From JAUIAI01 sp963732405 (lineage in GTDB: Bacteria > Pseudomonadota > Gammaproteobacteria > Burkholderiales > Burkholderiaceae_E), in the NCBI GenBank assembly GCA_963732405.1, contig CAVSZG010000003.1:248001-312000 (forward strand): a stretch of DNA of 64,000 bases, given 5' to 3'. The notes under the pieces were generated by a model that saw only the letters and a program-made list of their open reading frames with translations, was not told where the DNA came from and did not search any database. Made by a program: the position numbers and the translations under genes. Of the stretch, positions 1 to 8,743 are shown piece after piece (positions within the stretch are counted from its first letter, which is position 1; each line of letters opens with the position of its first letter).

Positions 1-507
1 GAGCAGTATCCATCGGCAGTCTGTGTGTTTGCGAACGGCCCGCATCATGAGGCTGTGATCGATGTTATCGAAGAACCCCTTGATATCCAGATCGAGCACC
101 CAATCGTGCGACCAGCATCGGGTTCGCGCGACTCGCAAGGCATCGTGTGCCGAGCGCCGCGGCCGATAGCCATACGAGTCCGTATGAAATATCGGATCGA
201 GCAACGGCTCGAGCCGTTGCTTGACAACCATCTGTGCAATCCTGTCTGCCACGGTCGGAATGCCCAATGAACGCATCGAGCCATCACCTTTGGGAATGTC
301 CACGCGTTTGACTGGCGGCGCGAAGTAGCTGCCCGAGGCCATTCGATTCCAGATTCGATACAGGTTCTTGCTCAGATCCTGATCGAAATCGATGATCGTG
401 ACTCCGTCAACCCCTTCCGCACCACGATTGGCCTTCACGCGTTTGTACGCCTCCCAGACTTCACGCTTGGAAATTACAAACGATTTCGCTTCAACAGCCG
501 ACATCAT
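1..507 (-). CDS. ltrA: Group II intron reverse transcriptase/maturase (LtrA-like), N-terminal part
   Basis: Partial gene: 169 codons are visible from ATG at 507 down to the window edge without a stop. The product is the multifunctional protein that binds its own intron RNA, helps splicing and performs target-primed reverse transcription. Visible RT features in order are a GVDGVT segment near residue 32, the PKGDGSMRSLGIPT block near residue 75, YGYRPRRSAHDA near residue 115 and the first catalytic block, DLDIKGFFDNID, near residue 148. The YADD box, maturase domain and any HNH endonuclease domain lie beyond the edge. A second ATG directly follows the first, so the start may be one codon later. 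It differs clearly from the RT at 8744-10252, so the two introns are not copies of one element. Confidence 0.92.
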   Translation of the reverse strand, partial: MMSAVEAKSFVISKREVWEAYKRVKANRGAEGVDGVTIIDFDQDLSKNLYRIWNRMASGSYFAPPVKRVDIPKGDGSMRSLGIPTVADRIAQMVVKQRLEPLLDPIFHTDSYGYRPRRSAHDALRVARTRCWSHDWVLDLDIKGFFDNIDHSLMMRAVRKHTDCRWILL

Positions 508-1044
508 CCCCTCTCAGGTTGTGCCGGCGGCAAAGCCGGACGACGACGCCCCTTTGGTCCAGCTCAATTACAGAGCCTTCAACCCTACTACGAGCGTCTC
601 CGCCCCTGTGCTCCGCATCGGTACTCTGAGCCTTGCGCAGGCCCTGCGCTTGACCGTCTCCCTTCGCATCGGAGCGACAGGTTCCCTCGTTCCTCATAGA
701 AGCCTGAACCAGAGTCACGCCGCCTTCATGCCGGACGCCAGCCGAGCACTCGACAGGCTCGCCTCGACCTTCATCCCGGGTCAACGGCTCACACCCGATT
801 TCGACGTCATCTGAATTCGTTTCGACACCACAACGACGGTTCACTTGCGTTCGTCTCTCTGGTTCGTACCTGACACGGTCCAAGCCGCGCCTTTTGCTGC
901 AACGCTCACCACCAGGACTCTTTACCCCAGCAGCTTGCAGTGGTTTGAAGCCTGCTCCTGTAAGCCGGCTCCGAGGGGCCCACCCTCATCTTCAATGAAG
1001 ATACGCACAACCCCCAACCTACGGGGACTGCGCTCGAGGCACAC
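1..1044 (-). mobile_element. Group II intron inserted in dctP, 5' part (3' end outside window)
   Basis: On the minus strand the dctP reading frame breaks exactly where a GTGTG motif begins (base 1044 reading downwards), matching the GUGYG 5' end of group II introns. About 540 non-coding bases follow, rich in potential stems, as expected for intron RNA domains I to III. Then comes an intron-encoded reverse transcriptase open to the left edge. The second dctP exon and domains V and VI must lie outside the window. The 5' boundary is inferred from the frame break plus the motif, not from a folded structure. Confidence 0.85.
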
Positions 1045-1816
1045 AGCCGTCCAGAAACTTCTGGCTCACGGCCATGAAGCCGAACAGGTAGGCATGTTCA
1101 TCGACGGTGGCGAACTTGACGACCTCATGCATCTTGTTGGGCACGATATCGGTCACCGCATTCTTGGTGCCTTCGACGACACCGGTGGCCAGCGAGGTGT
1201 ACAACTCACCCCAGGCAACCGGCGTCGGGTTGGCACCGAAGAACTTCATCATCTCGACCGGTAACTGAGAGTTGATGACCCGCATCTTTACGCCCTTGAG
1301 ATCGGCGGCATTCTTGACCAGCGCATTCTTGGTGAAGAAATTGCGAAAGCGCCCGGTATTACCAATGCCGATGAGATTCACATTGCCGGATTTTTTGAGG
1401 AATTCCTGGCGCGCTTGATCAAAAAAAGGCCCGTCTATCATGCACTCGGCTACAGCATCGTCGCGGATGACGTAAGGCAGTTCGATGACCTGGAATTCCG
1501 GCATGAAGCCCACCAGGCCACCCAAGGCGGTGTGCGCGATCTCGAGCGCGTTGGCATTGACCTGCTCGACCATTTCGCGAAAGTTGCCCAGTTGCGAGCC
1601 CGGGAAGATCTGCACTTCGATCCGCCCGTTGGAGCGGGCCTCGAGAAAATACTTGAGAAACTGCCCGGCCACGTCGTCGTCGGAGTCGGGACCGACGGGC
1701 CCCGGGTGGCCATATTTGATGGTGAATTCGGCGGCATGAACAGGTGCCGGGCTGAGCCATGAACCCAGCGACAAGGTGGTCGCAAGCGTAATGGCAACTG
1801 CGAGTCGGTTGAACAT
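1045..1816 (-). CDS. dctP: TRAP transporter substrate-binding protein DctP, 5' exon
   Basis: Periplasmic solute-binding protein of a tripartite ATP-independent periplasmic transporter, which captures an organic acid-type ligand and hands it to DctQM. The first 257 codons are present: a signal peptide ending near AHA/AEF (about residue 29), then the mature DctP fold with the typical YGHPGP start, the FPGSQLG segment and the central GIGNTGRFRNFF stretch. The family is usually about 320-340 residues, so roughly 70 C-terminal residues are missing, cut off by the group II intron at 1044. The gene starts 54 bases after dctM on the same strand with a GGAG ribosome site. If the intron splices, the protein can be restored; otherwise it is a truncated pseudogene. 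The ligand cannot be named. Confidence 0.9.
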
Positions 1817-1870
1817 CTGAGTCTCCGCATTGTTGTTTGAGTGGCCCGCCAGGCGATCGGGTCGAAAAAA

Positions 1871-3160
1871 TTACTCGCCCATGCCCAACAGCCTCGGCAG
1901 GGTCATCGTGAGCGCAGGAATGTAGGTGATCATGAGAATGATCACCGCATGCACCATCAGGAAGGGCCACAACTCGCGCGTGATGTCCACCACCGATACC
2001 TTGCCGATCGACGAGGCGACGAACAACACCAGACCCATTGGCGGCGTTGCCAGACCCACGGTCAGGTTCACGCACATGATGATGGCGAAGTGCAGCGGTT
2101 CCACACCCGCCGCCAGCATGGTCGGCGCCAGCAATGGCCCCAGAATCAGGATGGCCGGCCCCGCATCAAAGAACATCCCGACAATGAACAACAGAATGTT
2201 GACCAACAGCAGCAAGACCAGCGGGTTCTCGCTGATGCCGGTGAGCAATGTGGTAACCACGGCCGGTGCGCCCGACAAAGAGGTGACCCAGCCGAACACG
2301 GTGGCCGCACCGATGACCAGCAGAATGCTGGCCGAGGTGAGGCCGGCGCGATACAGCATCTCGGGAATTTCCCGGATTGGCAGGGTGCGCGTGACCAGCA
2401 GGCTGAGCAGCAGCGCATAGGCCACCGCCGCGGCAGCCGCTTCGGTCGGCGTGAACACGCCAGAGAGAATGCCGCCCAGAATGATGAAGGGTGTCAGCAG
2501 CGGCAGGAAGGCGCCGATGAAACTGCGGCCGACTTCACGCATCGGTGCGCGATGGGCGGCCCTGGGATAATTGCGCCGGCGCGAGATATAGGCGTTCATG
2601 AGCATCAGACCGATGCCCATCATGGCGCCAGGCACGAAGCCGGCAGCGAACAGGCCGCCCACCGAAATGCCCATCACATAGGCATAAACGACCATGATGA
2701 TGGATGGCGGGATGACCGGGCCGATGACCGACGATGCCGCGGTGACGGCCGCTGCGTAACGCCGGCTATAGCCATCTTTCTCCATGGCCGGAATGAGCAT
2801 CGAACCCAACGCCGAGGTATCAGCAACCGCCGAGCCCGAGAGCCCGGCGAACAGGACGCTTGACACGATATTGACATGGGCCAGTCCGCCGCGCAGGTGG
2901 CCGACCAGCGTCTTTGCAAAATCGACCAGACGCAATGTAATGCCACCCCGGTTCATCACCTCACCAGCCAGAATGAACATCGGAATGGCCAGTAGCGGGA
3001 ACTGATTGATGCCACCGAAGATGCGCTGCGGCATCATGCTCAGAAACACCGTCTTGCCCTCGAGCCAGACGCCCACCACGGGCGCAAAGATCAATACGAA
3101 CACGATGGGCACACCCAGGAGCATCAGGCCCAGCAAGAGCCAGAACAGCGTCAATGCCAT
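1871..3160 (-). CDS. dctM: TRAP transporter large permease DctM
   Basis: Large inner-membrane subunit of the TRAP transporter, the sodium-driven translocation channel. The 429 residues are almost entirely hydrophobic helices, the normal length for DctM (about 425-435). Recognisable family blocks are the N-terminal LLLGVPIVFVL, the FPLLAIPMFILAGEVMNRGGI block near residue 55, and the VNLTVGLATPPMGLVLFV block near residue 370 that is typical of DctM/SiaM. ATG at 3160 is preceded by a GAGG-type site. The gene lies between dctQ and dctP on one strand, consistent with a dctQMP operon. Confidence 0.95.
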   Translation of the reverse strand: MALTLFWLLLGLMLLGVPIVFVLIFAPVVGVWLEGKTVFLSMMPQRIFGGINQFPLLAIPMFILAGEVMNRGGITLRLVDFAKTLVGHLRGGLAHVNIVSSVLFAGLSGSAVADTSALGSMLIPAMEKDGYSRRYAAAVTAASSVIGPVIPPSIIMVVYAYVMGISVGGLFAAGFVPGAMMGIGLMLMNAYISRRRNYPRAAHRAPMREVGRSFIGAFLPLLTPFIILGGILSGVFTPTEAAAAAVAYALLLSLLVTRTLPIREIPEMLYRAGLTSASILLVIGAATVFGWVTSLSGAPAVVTTLLTGISENPLVLLLLVNILLFIVGMFFDAGPAILILGPLLAPTMLAAGVEPLHFAIIMCVNLTVGLATPPMGLVLFVASSIGKVSVVDITRELWPFLMVHAVIILMITYIPALTMTLPRLLGMGE

Positions 3161-3221
3161 GGATGCCTCGGGCTGGAGGCGTCGGGTGTGTGAAGTCGGG
3201 TTGTCATTTCTAGTCGTTTTC

Positions 3222-3770
3222 CTAGATGGCCGAGTCGAATTCGCCGCCCGGTTGAATCAGGCCCTTGGCGGGGTTGAACAGGCCCGCGAAGGCCTGCAGG
3301 GCCTGTTCGATGGCGACCATGACGGTCATGGCGGCGCCGACGGGCACCGCGACATACAGATAGAGCATGGACAGATTGAACGACGAGGCAACCTGTCGCG
3401 CGCCGAGCTGGGCGAAGCCCACGCCCTTCCAGAGCACGATGCCCATGGTCAGCGCGATGATCAGACTGATGAGCAGCAGGACAAATTGTTCGAGTCGGGG
3501 CGACAGGAGCCGGACGAACAGATCGATGTTGACGTGACCGAAGTGACGCAGGGCGATCGGCGCGCCCAGAAACGTCAGCCACACCATCAGGTACTTGCTC
3601 AGTTCCTCGGCCCAGGAGAGCGCGTTGTTCAGGCCGTAGCGGAACACCACAGAGGCAAACAGGATCGCGGTGATCATCGCCACGATCACGATGATCAGGT
3701 ACTTGCAGGCGAGCAGCAACATCGAATTCAGGCGCATCAATCCGCCCGTCAGGGATTCCAGTGTCTCCAT
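3222..3770 (-). CDS. dctQ: TRAP transporter small permease DctQ
   Basis: Small membrane subunit that pairs with DctM. The 182 residues contain four predicted transmembrane helices (about residues 20-45, 60-80, 97-117, 140-165) and the family signature around LSWAEELSKYLMVWLTFLGA, followed by a basic loop. It is the first gene of the operon on the minus strand; dctM begins 61 bases further on. The start ATG at 3770 has a GGAG sequence upstream. It is divergent from the winged-helix fusion gene at 3884, so the promoters of both lie in about 110 bases. Confidence 0.93.
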   Translation of the reverse strand: METLESLTGGLMRLNSMLLLACKYLIIVIVAMITAILFASVVFRYGLNNALSWAEELSKYLMVWLTFLGAPIALRHFGHVNIDLFVRLLSPRLEQFVLLLISLIIALTMGIVLWKGVGFAQLGARQVASSFNLSMLYLYVAVPVGAAMTVMVAIEQALQAFAGLFNPAKGLIQPGGEFDSAI

Positions 3771-3883
3771 GCCCGCTCCGCCCTTGTGCTTTTGCTCATC
3801 ATAGCTTATCGGCGCTGACGGCCTGGCATTGCGCCGGCTCCCTCAAGCGATATACTGGCCGCGGATACGCTCAGAGGATGACG

Positions 3884-6574
3884 ATGAACGCATCGGTGCA
3901 GGATCCTTCCCGTCGCTTTGCCGGTTTCAGCTACTCGGCCAGCCACCACAGCCTGCTCGATCCCGACGGTCGGCCGGTCTCGCTGCGGCCGCAGTCGCTC
4001 GAGGTCTTCCGGGTGCTCGCGCAGCGGCATGATCAGGTGGTCGCCAAGCAGACCTTGTTCGAGGCGGTCTGGCCACACACCGAAGTCACAGACGACTCCC
4101 TGGTGCAGTGCATCGCAGACATCCGGCGCGCCCTGGGCGAATCGGGTCATCAGGTGTTGCGTACGGTGCCGCGGCGCGGCTATCGCCTGATTGCCGACGC
4201 TCCGGTGCCCGCGTTGTCGGGAGAGGGCATGGCGCCCGATCGAGTGCTTGATCCCCAGCCACGACTGTCACCAACACGCGCGCCGGTCTGGTTATGGGCG
4301 ACGGGCGCGATAGCGATGCTCGCCGTCGTCGCGATGATGCTACCGACAACAACACCGGGCCCGACCTCGACCGCGACGCCGACCACAACGCCAGCCAGCA
4401 CCCTGGCGGCGCAGCAGCCCGGTCACACGATGGCGTTGGCTGCCAACGATGCGTCAACCGTCAAGACACGGGTTGCGAATGCATACGCACCGCTGGTGGC
4501 CATCGATTTTCCGGCCGAACCCCTGGCTGGTCTCAGAATCGATGAGCCCGATGTCATGGCCGTGCGAAACGGCTTCGTGGCTGAACTGCGCGCAGCGCTG
4601 CAACGGTACAAGACGATCCGGTTGGCCGATGAACCGACCCCGGACATCGACTATCGTTTGCTGGTGAGCGTCAAACCGGCCGGCGAAAGTGGCTTCCGGC
4701 TGATCGTCGAAGCTGTCGATACCGCGAGCAGCGCGGTGTTCATGTCGCGAGGTTTCGACGTGCCAGTCGGCGCGAGCGCCGATATCGGGCTGTTGCGCAC
4801 ACCGGCCCGACAGGCAGCCTCGTTCGCCTCGCCGGCCGGCGGCGCCTTGTCGCGCCATTTGATGGCCAGCGCGCTCTACAAGCCGGTGGAGCAGTTGAGC
4901 CAGGCCGAATGTTATGCCCATGCCTATGACTGCACCTCCTGTGCCGGTGAGGTCGAGACGCTGTCCGATCGCACCAAGGCCTGCCTGCAACGCCTGCTTG
5001 AGCAAGACCCTGATGATCCGGCGGCCTGGGCGCTGAAGGCGAGCTTGCACGCGCACCAGTATCGCTGGGGCGCCGCGCTGGATGAACCCGAGCGCACCGA
5101 TGCGCAGGCCCGGATCTATCTGAGGACGCAGGCCATCGACGCGGCGACCCGGGCCGAAGTGCTCAGCGATGGCCGCCTGCCGGTAGTCTATTGGGGCATG
5201 GCGCAGGCCTATCATGCGAGCTGCGATATCGACAGAATGCGCACGGCCATCGATCGTGGTCTGGCATTGAATCCCGACGACCCGGCGATGTTGGCCGTGT
5301 TCGGCAGTCTGATCGCGTTCAGTGGAGCCTGGGACGAGGGCGTAGCCATGGTGAGTCGCGCGATCGATCTGGATCCCGATCACACCCGCCCATGGTGGTA
5401 CTTCGCGCACGCCAAGCGCGATATCGCCAAGGGGGATATTGCTTCCGGCATGACGAAGTTGCACAAAGCCTATGAGGAACGCAATTGGGCGAGCCACATG
5501 AGCTACGCCTACACCTTGGCCCATTTGGGGCGACTGGACGAGGCGCGCCAGGAAGCGCGCCGGCTGATGCGCCTGCGCCCGGGGATCACGATCGAGAAGG
5601 TGCTGCAATTCTATGAGCGCTCCTGCTTCGACCAGTCCTGGCTGAAGCTCGTGCGCGACGGCCTGCGAATGGCAGGTCTGCCCTCGCGAGGCGAGAGCGA
5701 GCGGCTCGATCGGATCCGGCCTGTCACGGCCAGGCTGATGCCGGTCAATGGCACGCAGCTCGAATATGTCGACGTTGGGCAGGGTGAGCCGGTCGTGTTC
5801 GTGCCAGGGGGTATCAGCGACTATCGGGCATGGTCCTATTTCGAAGTGCCGATGTCCGAGCGCCATCGCTATATTGCTTACACCCAGCGCTACTTCGGCA
5901 CGCGGCCCTGGCCGGCCGATCTTGGCCAGCCGACCCTGCAGATGTATGCCGACGATCTCATCGCATTCATCGAAGGGCTGGATGCCGGCCCGGTGCATCT
6001 GGTGACCTGGTCGTTCAGCGGCCGGGTCGGCATGGCCGCCATGGCCCAGCGCCCGGATCTGTTCAAGAGCGCGGTGCACTACGAGCCCTCGGCCCGTAAC
6101 CTGTTGAGCAAGGAGGAGCAGGCCTCGCCAGGCATGAAGGCATTTTCGGCCCGGTTCGCGCCGGTCAATGAGAGGGCCAAGGCTGGCGACTGGCAAGGGG
6201 CGGTCGAGTTCATGATCGATGCGGTGTTCGAGCGCGAGCCCGGCGGCTTCTTCAACGAGACCTCCGATCTGCGGCGCGCGTCCTACGACAATGCCCGCAC
6301 GATCCGCTTTGGCGCTGTGCCCTCCGACCTGCTCAGTTGCGAGTATGTTGGCATGATCCGCACGCCCACCCTGATCGTGAATGGTGGGGATTCAGGCTTT
6401 TTTTTCAGGCGGATTGCTGAACGTAGCGCACAGTGCATTCCGGGTGCCCGACTGGTTCAGCTGCCCGGCATCAAGCATGACGGACCGGTGCGCCGGGTCG
6501 ATGAACTGGTCGCCATGATTACCGAGCACGTCGATCGGTATCAGACGGGTGATCAAACCTCGAGAACCAACTGA
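3884..6574 (+). CDS. ToxR-like winged-helix / TPR protein fused to an alpha-beta hydrolase
   Basis: An 896-residue multi-domain protein. Residues about 12-105 form an OmpR/ToxR-type winged-helix DNA-binding domain ending in the typical RTVPRRGYRLIA. A single hydrophobic segment follows (about 136-154), then a Thr/Pro-rich linker, so the C-terminal part is probably periplasmic, as in CadC/ToxR. The middle (about 240-600) has TPR-like repeats (for example ALNPDDPAMLAVFGSL and AIDLDPDHTRPW). The C-terminal 270 residues are an alpha-beta hydrolase: oxyanion region VPGGISDYRAW, nucleophile Ser in TWSFSG (about residue 710), an acid in the NGGDSG loop and His near 865 in GIKHDG. Start: ATG 3884 has AGAGG six bases upstream; ATG 3878 is an alternative, and the open frame to 3761 overlaps dctQ and is unlikely. 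Regulator-plus-TPR proteins are common; the added hydrolase is not. Substrate and regulon are unknown. Confidence 0.85.
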   Translation: MNASVQDPSRRFAGFSYSASHHSLLDPDGRPVSLRPQSLEVFRVLAQRHDQVVAKQTLFEAVWPHTEVTDDSLVQCIADIRRALGESGHQVLRTVPRRGYRLIADAPVPALSGEGMAPDRVLDPQPRLSPTRAPVWLWATGAIAMLAVVAMMLPTTTPGPTSTATPTTTPASTLAAQQPGHTMALAANDASTVKTRVANAYAPLVAIDFPAEPLAGLRIDEPDVMAVRNGFVAELRAALQRYKTIRLADEPTPDIDYRLLVSVKPAGESGFRLIVEAVDTASSAVFMSRGFDVPVGASADIGLLRTPARQAASFASPAGGALSRHLMASALYKPVEQLSQAECYAHAYDCTSCAGEVETLSDRTKACLQRLLEQDPDDPAAWALKASLHAHQYRWGAALDEPERTDAQARIYLRTQAIDAATRAEVLSDGRLPVVYWGMAQAYHASCDIDRMRTAIDRGLALNPDDPAMLAVFGSLIAFSGAWDEGVAMVSRAIDLDPDHTRPWWYFAHAKRDIAKGDIASGMTKLHKAYEERNWASHMSYAYTLAHLGRLDEARQEARRLMRLRPGITIEKVLQFYERSCFDQSWLKLVRDGLRMAGLPSRGESERLDRIRPVTARLMPVNGTQLEYVDVGQGEPVVFVPGGISDYRAWSYFEVPMSERHRYIAYTQRYFGTRPWPADLGQPTLQMYADDLIAFIEGLDAGPVHLVTWSFSGRVGMAAMAQRPDLFKSAVHYEPSARNLLSKEEQASPGMKAFSARFAPVNERAKAGDWQGAVEFMIDAVFEREPGGFFNETSDLRRASYDNARTIRFGAVPSDLLSCEYVGMIRTPTLIVNGGDSGFFFRRIAERSAQCIPGARLVQLPGIKHDGPVRRVDELVAMITEHVDRYQTGDQTSRTN

Positions 6575-7255
6575 TCAGGCGTCGGTGGTTGGTCGCCAGG
6601 GCCCGGGCTGCAGGCGGGTCGGGGTCGACCGTGGGTAACCATACCGGGTGGTCAGTGCCGCGATCCGGCCGATGCTCACCTGCAGATGCCGGATGGATGC
6701 TGCACCGGTCTTGTCCAGGATGGAGCGGATGTGACAGCGTACCGTGGCTTCGGCAACGCCCCGGGCCGCGGCGATGCGCTTGGGCTCCAGGCCGTTACCC
6801 AGGCCGGCGACGATCTCGGCTTCCCGGCGCGTGAGGCCATGAACCTTGGCGTACATGCCCACGAGTTCTTCGTCACAGAGCGTTGGATGTTCGAGGGCGA
6901 CCAGCACCGCCGGCATCAAGGGGTCGGGAACGACCACCGCATGAACCGTGTCCGGGCCGGCGGCGACCACGCAGATCCGTACCCGTTTGTCGATCACCGA
7001 TGCGCGGATGGCTCGCAGCCAGGCGCCGCCCCGGCCGAGCTGGGCAGGCATGAGCAGGCCGTCCTTGAGAACCAGTGATTCATCGGCATCGAGCTGGGCC
7101 AGCAGGGCGGGATCACTGCCGAGCAACCTGGCCGAGCCGTCGAGCCGGAACGGTCCGGGTGCACCATGGTGACGCCCCGGGCAATCGTCAGAGTTCGGCC
7201 GCCGGTTCGTGTCGAGCCGGCCTCCAGCCGGTCCGTCGCTGACTGCACGCATCAT
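6575..7255 (-). CDS. LuxR-family transcriptional regulator, copy 1
   Basis: A 226-residue DNA-binding regulator. The C-terminal helix-turn-helix of the LuxR/GerE class is clear (about residues 138-200): LTRREAEIVAGLGNG, then IAAARGVAEATVRCHIRSIL and the DKTGAASIRHL recognition end. The N-terminal 135 residues match no sensory domain I recognise; there is no receiver domain or autoinducer-binding signature. Its stop codon abuts the stop of the hydrolase fusion, so the two genes converge. A paralogue with the same architecture lies at 35428-36102 next to another alpha-beta hydrolase gene. ATG at 7255 or 7252; the ribosome site is weak. Confidence 0.85.
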   Translation of the reverse strand: MMRAVSDGPAGGRLDTNRRPNSDDCPGRHHGAPGPFRLDGSARLLGSDPALLAQLDADESLVLKDGLLMPAQLGRGGAWLRAIRASVIDKRVRICVVAAGPDTVHAVVVPDPLMPAVLVALEHPTLCDEELVGMYAKVHGLTRREAEIVAGLGNGLEPKRIAAARGVAEATVRCHIRSILDKTGAASIRHLQVSIGRIAALTTRYGYPRSTPTRLQPGPWRPTTDA

Positions 7256-7320
7256 TGTCGTCTCTCGAGTTCATCGGGCCGCGATGGCCAAACCGTCTCG
7301 ATCCTAGGCATCTGCGTCTT

Positions 7321-7368
7321 CGGCGTCATGAAAAAGGGACGAAAAATTTCCGAAATCGCCCGACATCG
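7321..7368. repeat. 48-bp conserved element, copy 1
   Basis: These 48 bases match 10450-10497 at 41 positions by my count, starting with CGGCGTCATG and ending near CGAAATCGCCCGA. The copy lies about 65-115 bases upstream of the LuxR-type gene (minus strand), so it could be an operator or leader element. Either strand could also code a short peptide; some differences fall at third codon positions. Function unknown. Confidence 0.5.
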
Positions 7369-7463
7369 GCATCCTGTCAGCTCTGGCGCCTGCACGATCG
7401 GGTGAGCCATCGATACGACCGAAGGGGTTCATCCCGGCTCTGTTCGAGGAAACGGATTCCCGG

Positions 7464-8339
7464 TCAGTGCCCCGACGCAAACGACTTGAGCGAGCGTGTA
7501 AACGCCTCCACGTCGTCGCCCGGCCACAGATGCGTCGCGCCCTCGACAATACTGACCCGCTCCGGCATGCAATTCTGGACAGCCTTGAACAAGGGCAACA
7601 AAGTGGAGCGGGTGCCCAGCACGAGGGTGGTCGGAACCTGGCTGGCCTTGAACACGTCGCAGTCCCGCAGCACTTTCTGGGACTTGACCATGAGCGGAAT
7701 GGTCCGCGCATTCTCATTCAGTCTTGTCCGGTCGGCAGCACCGTACTTGTCATAGGCGCCCGGCCCACCGACCGCATCGATCCAGGCGGGCAATGACGCC
7801 GCAGCGCCCTGCTCATTGAGGATCTTGATCGCCGGGCCGAACGCCCTCGCGCCAAAAGCCTGAACGGCCTTGGTATCGGCTTCATTCATCCGGATCGGCG
7901 CCACACCCTCGAACAGATAGGCGCTGCGCACGACGGCCGGGTGCTTCAGCGCGATCAGGTGTACCACCTCGGCGCCACGCGACCAGCCCGCCAGATGGGC
8001 CGGCCCGGCGCCCAGCGCCTTGATCAGTTCGGCCAGGTCGTCGGCGAACAATTCATTGCTGAACGCAGGCCAGGCATCCGACCAGTCAGACTTGCCGAAA
8101 TAGCGCATGGTGGGCGCGACCACGCGAAAGTCTCTGGCCAGGGTGTCGATCTGCCGTTGCCAGGCGCGATGATCGGAAAAGGACCCATGGATGAGCATCA
8201 GCAGCGGGCCTTTGCCCTGCTCAACATAGGCCATGTCAAAGCCGGCCACCCGCATGGTTTTTACCTCGCTGGCCGTGGCGGGCGGAATCTGAATCGCCAA
8301 GGCGGCGATCAATAGCAAACATCGAATGATGGCGGTCAT
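7464..8339 (-). CDS. Exported alpha-beta hydrolase
   Basis: A 291-residue alpha-beta hydrolase with an N-terminal signal peptide (hydrophobic LLLIAALAIQIP, cleavage near TAS/EV at about residue 24), so probably periplasmic or secreted. Fold markers are LMLIHGSFSDHRAW (oxyanion hole), the nucleophile elbow GWSRGAE, and the catalytic His in GATHLWPGD near the C-terminus. It resembles the hydrolase domain of the fusion at 3884-6574: both carry SD-(H/Y)-RAW and RYFG motifs at equivalent places. Its upstream region is split by the group II intron at 8479. The substrate is unknown; an ester or lactone is the generic expectation. Confidence 0.85.
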   Translation of the reverse strand: MTAIIRCLLLIAALAIQIPPATASEVKTMRVAGFDMAYVEQGKGPLLMLIHGSFSDHRAWQRQIDTLARDFRVVAPTMRYFGKSDWSDAWPAFSNELFADDLAELIKALGAGPAHLAGWSRGAEVVHLIALKHPAVVRSAYLFEGVAPIRMNEADTKAVQAFGARAFGPAIKILNEQGAAASLPAWIDAVGGPGAYDKYGAADRTRLNENARTIPLMVKSQKVLRDCDVFKASQVPTTLVLGTRSTLLPLFKAVQNCMPERVSIVEGATHLWPGDDVEAFTRSLKSFASGH

Positions 8340-8743
8340 CTGTGTCTCCGTGCGCCGGTCAAAACCGGCAAGGTGTTGTGAATGGAAGTTTCATACGTTG
8401 AAGGTTTAGCCAGCCACGACGGCCCCGAGTCATGCGAGTGCATCCGTGAGGGTGTAGGCGAAGCGTTGACAGGGGTACGTGTGGGCCGGGTATTGAGCCG
8501 CGAAATATATGCCCCATGCCGCAAGGCGTGGGTGGTCCGGGGTGCCGAGGCCGTGGAGACATGCCGAAGGCCACACTGGCGCTGCCGCATAGGCGAGGCA
8601 GCGCTGGACCCCGCGCGGTCAGAGACCCCGTGCACGCACGGATGCACCTTGTTCGGGAACCGGGAGATCCCGTCACCTTCTGCGCTCCGCCGGGAGGCGG
8701 GCAAGTGCGCAGAGCGCATCGTGAAGCCTGTGGGCGCACGACG

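Noticed and set aside
1841..2863. Plus-strand open frame of 340 codons
   Set aside because: Antisense to dctM, with a His/Gln/Arg-rich composition typical of shadow frames.
4454..6196. Long open frame on the minus strand (about 580 codons)
   Set aside because: It is antisense to the winged-helix/hydrolase fusion, has no domain and shows the composition of a GC-rich mirror frame.
8516..8743. N-terminal extension of the intron RT
   Set aside because: The sequence is intron RNA with no protein motif; the subfamily's start fits ATG 8744.
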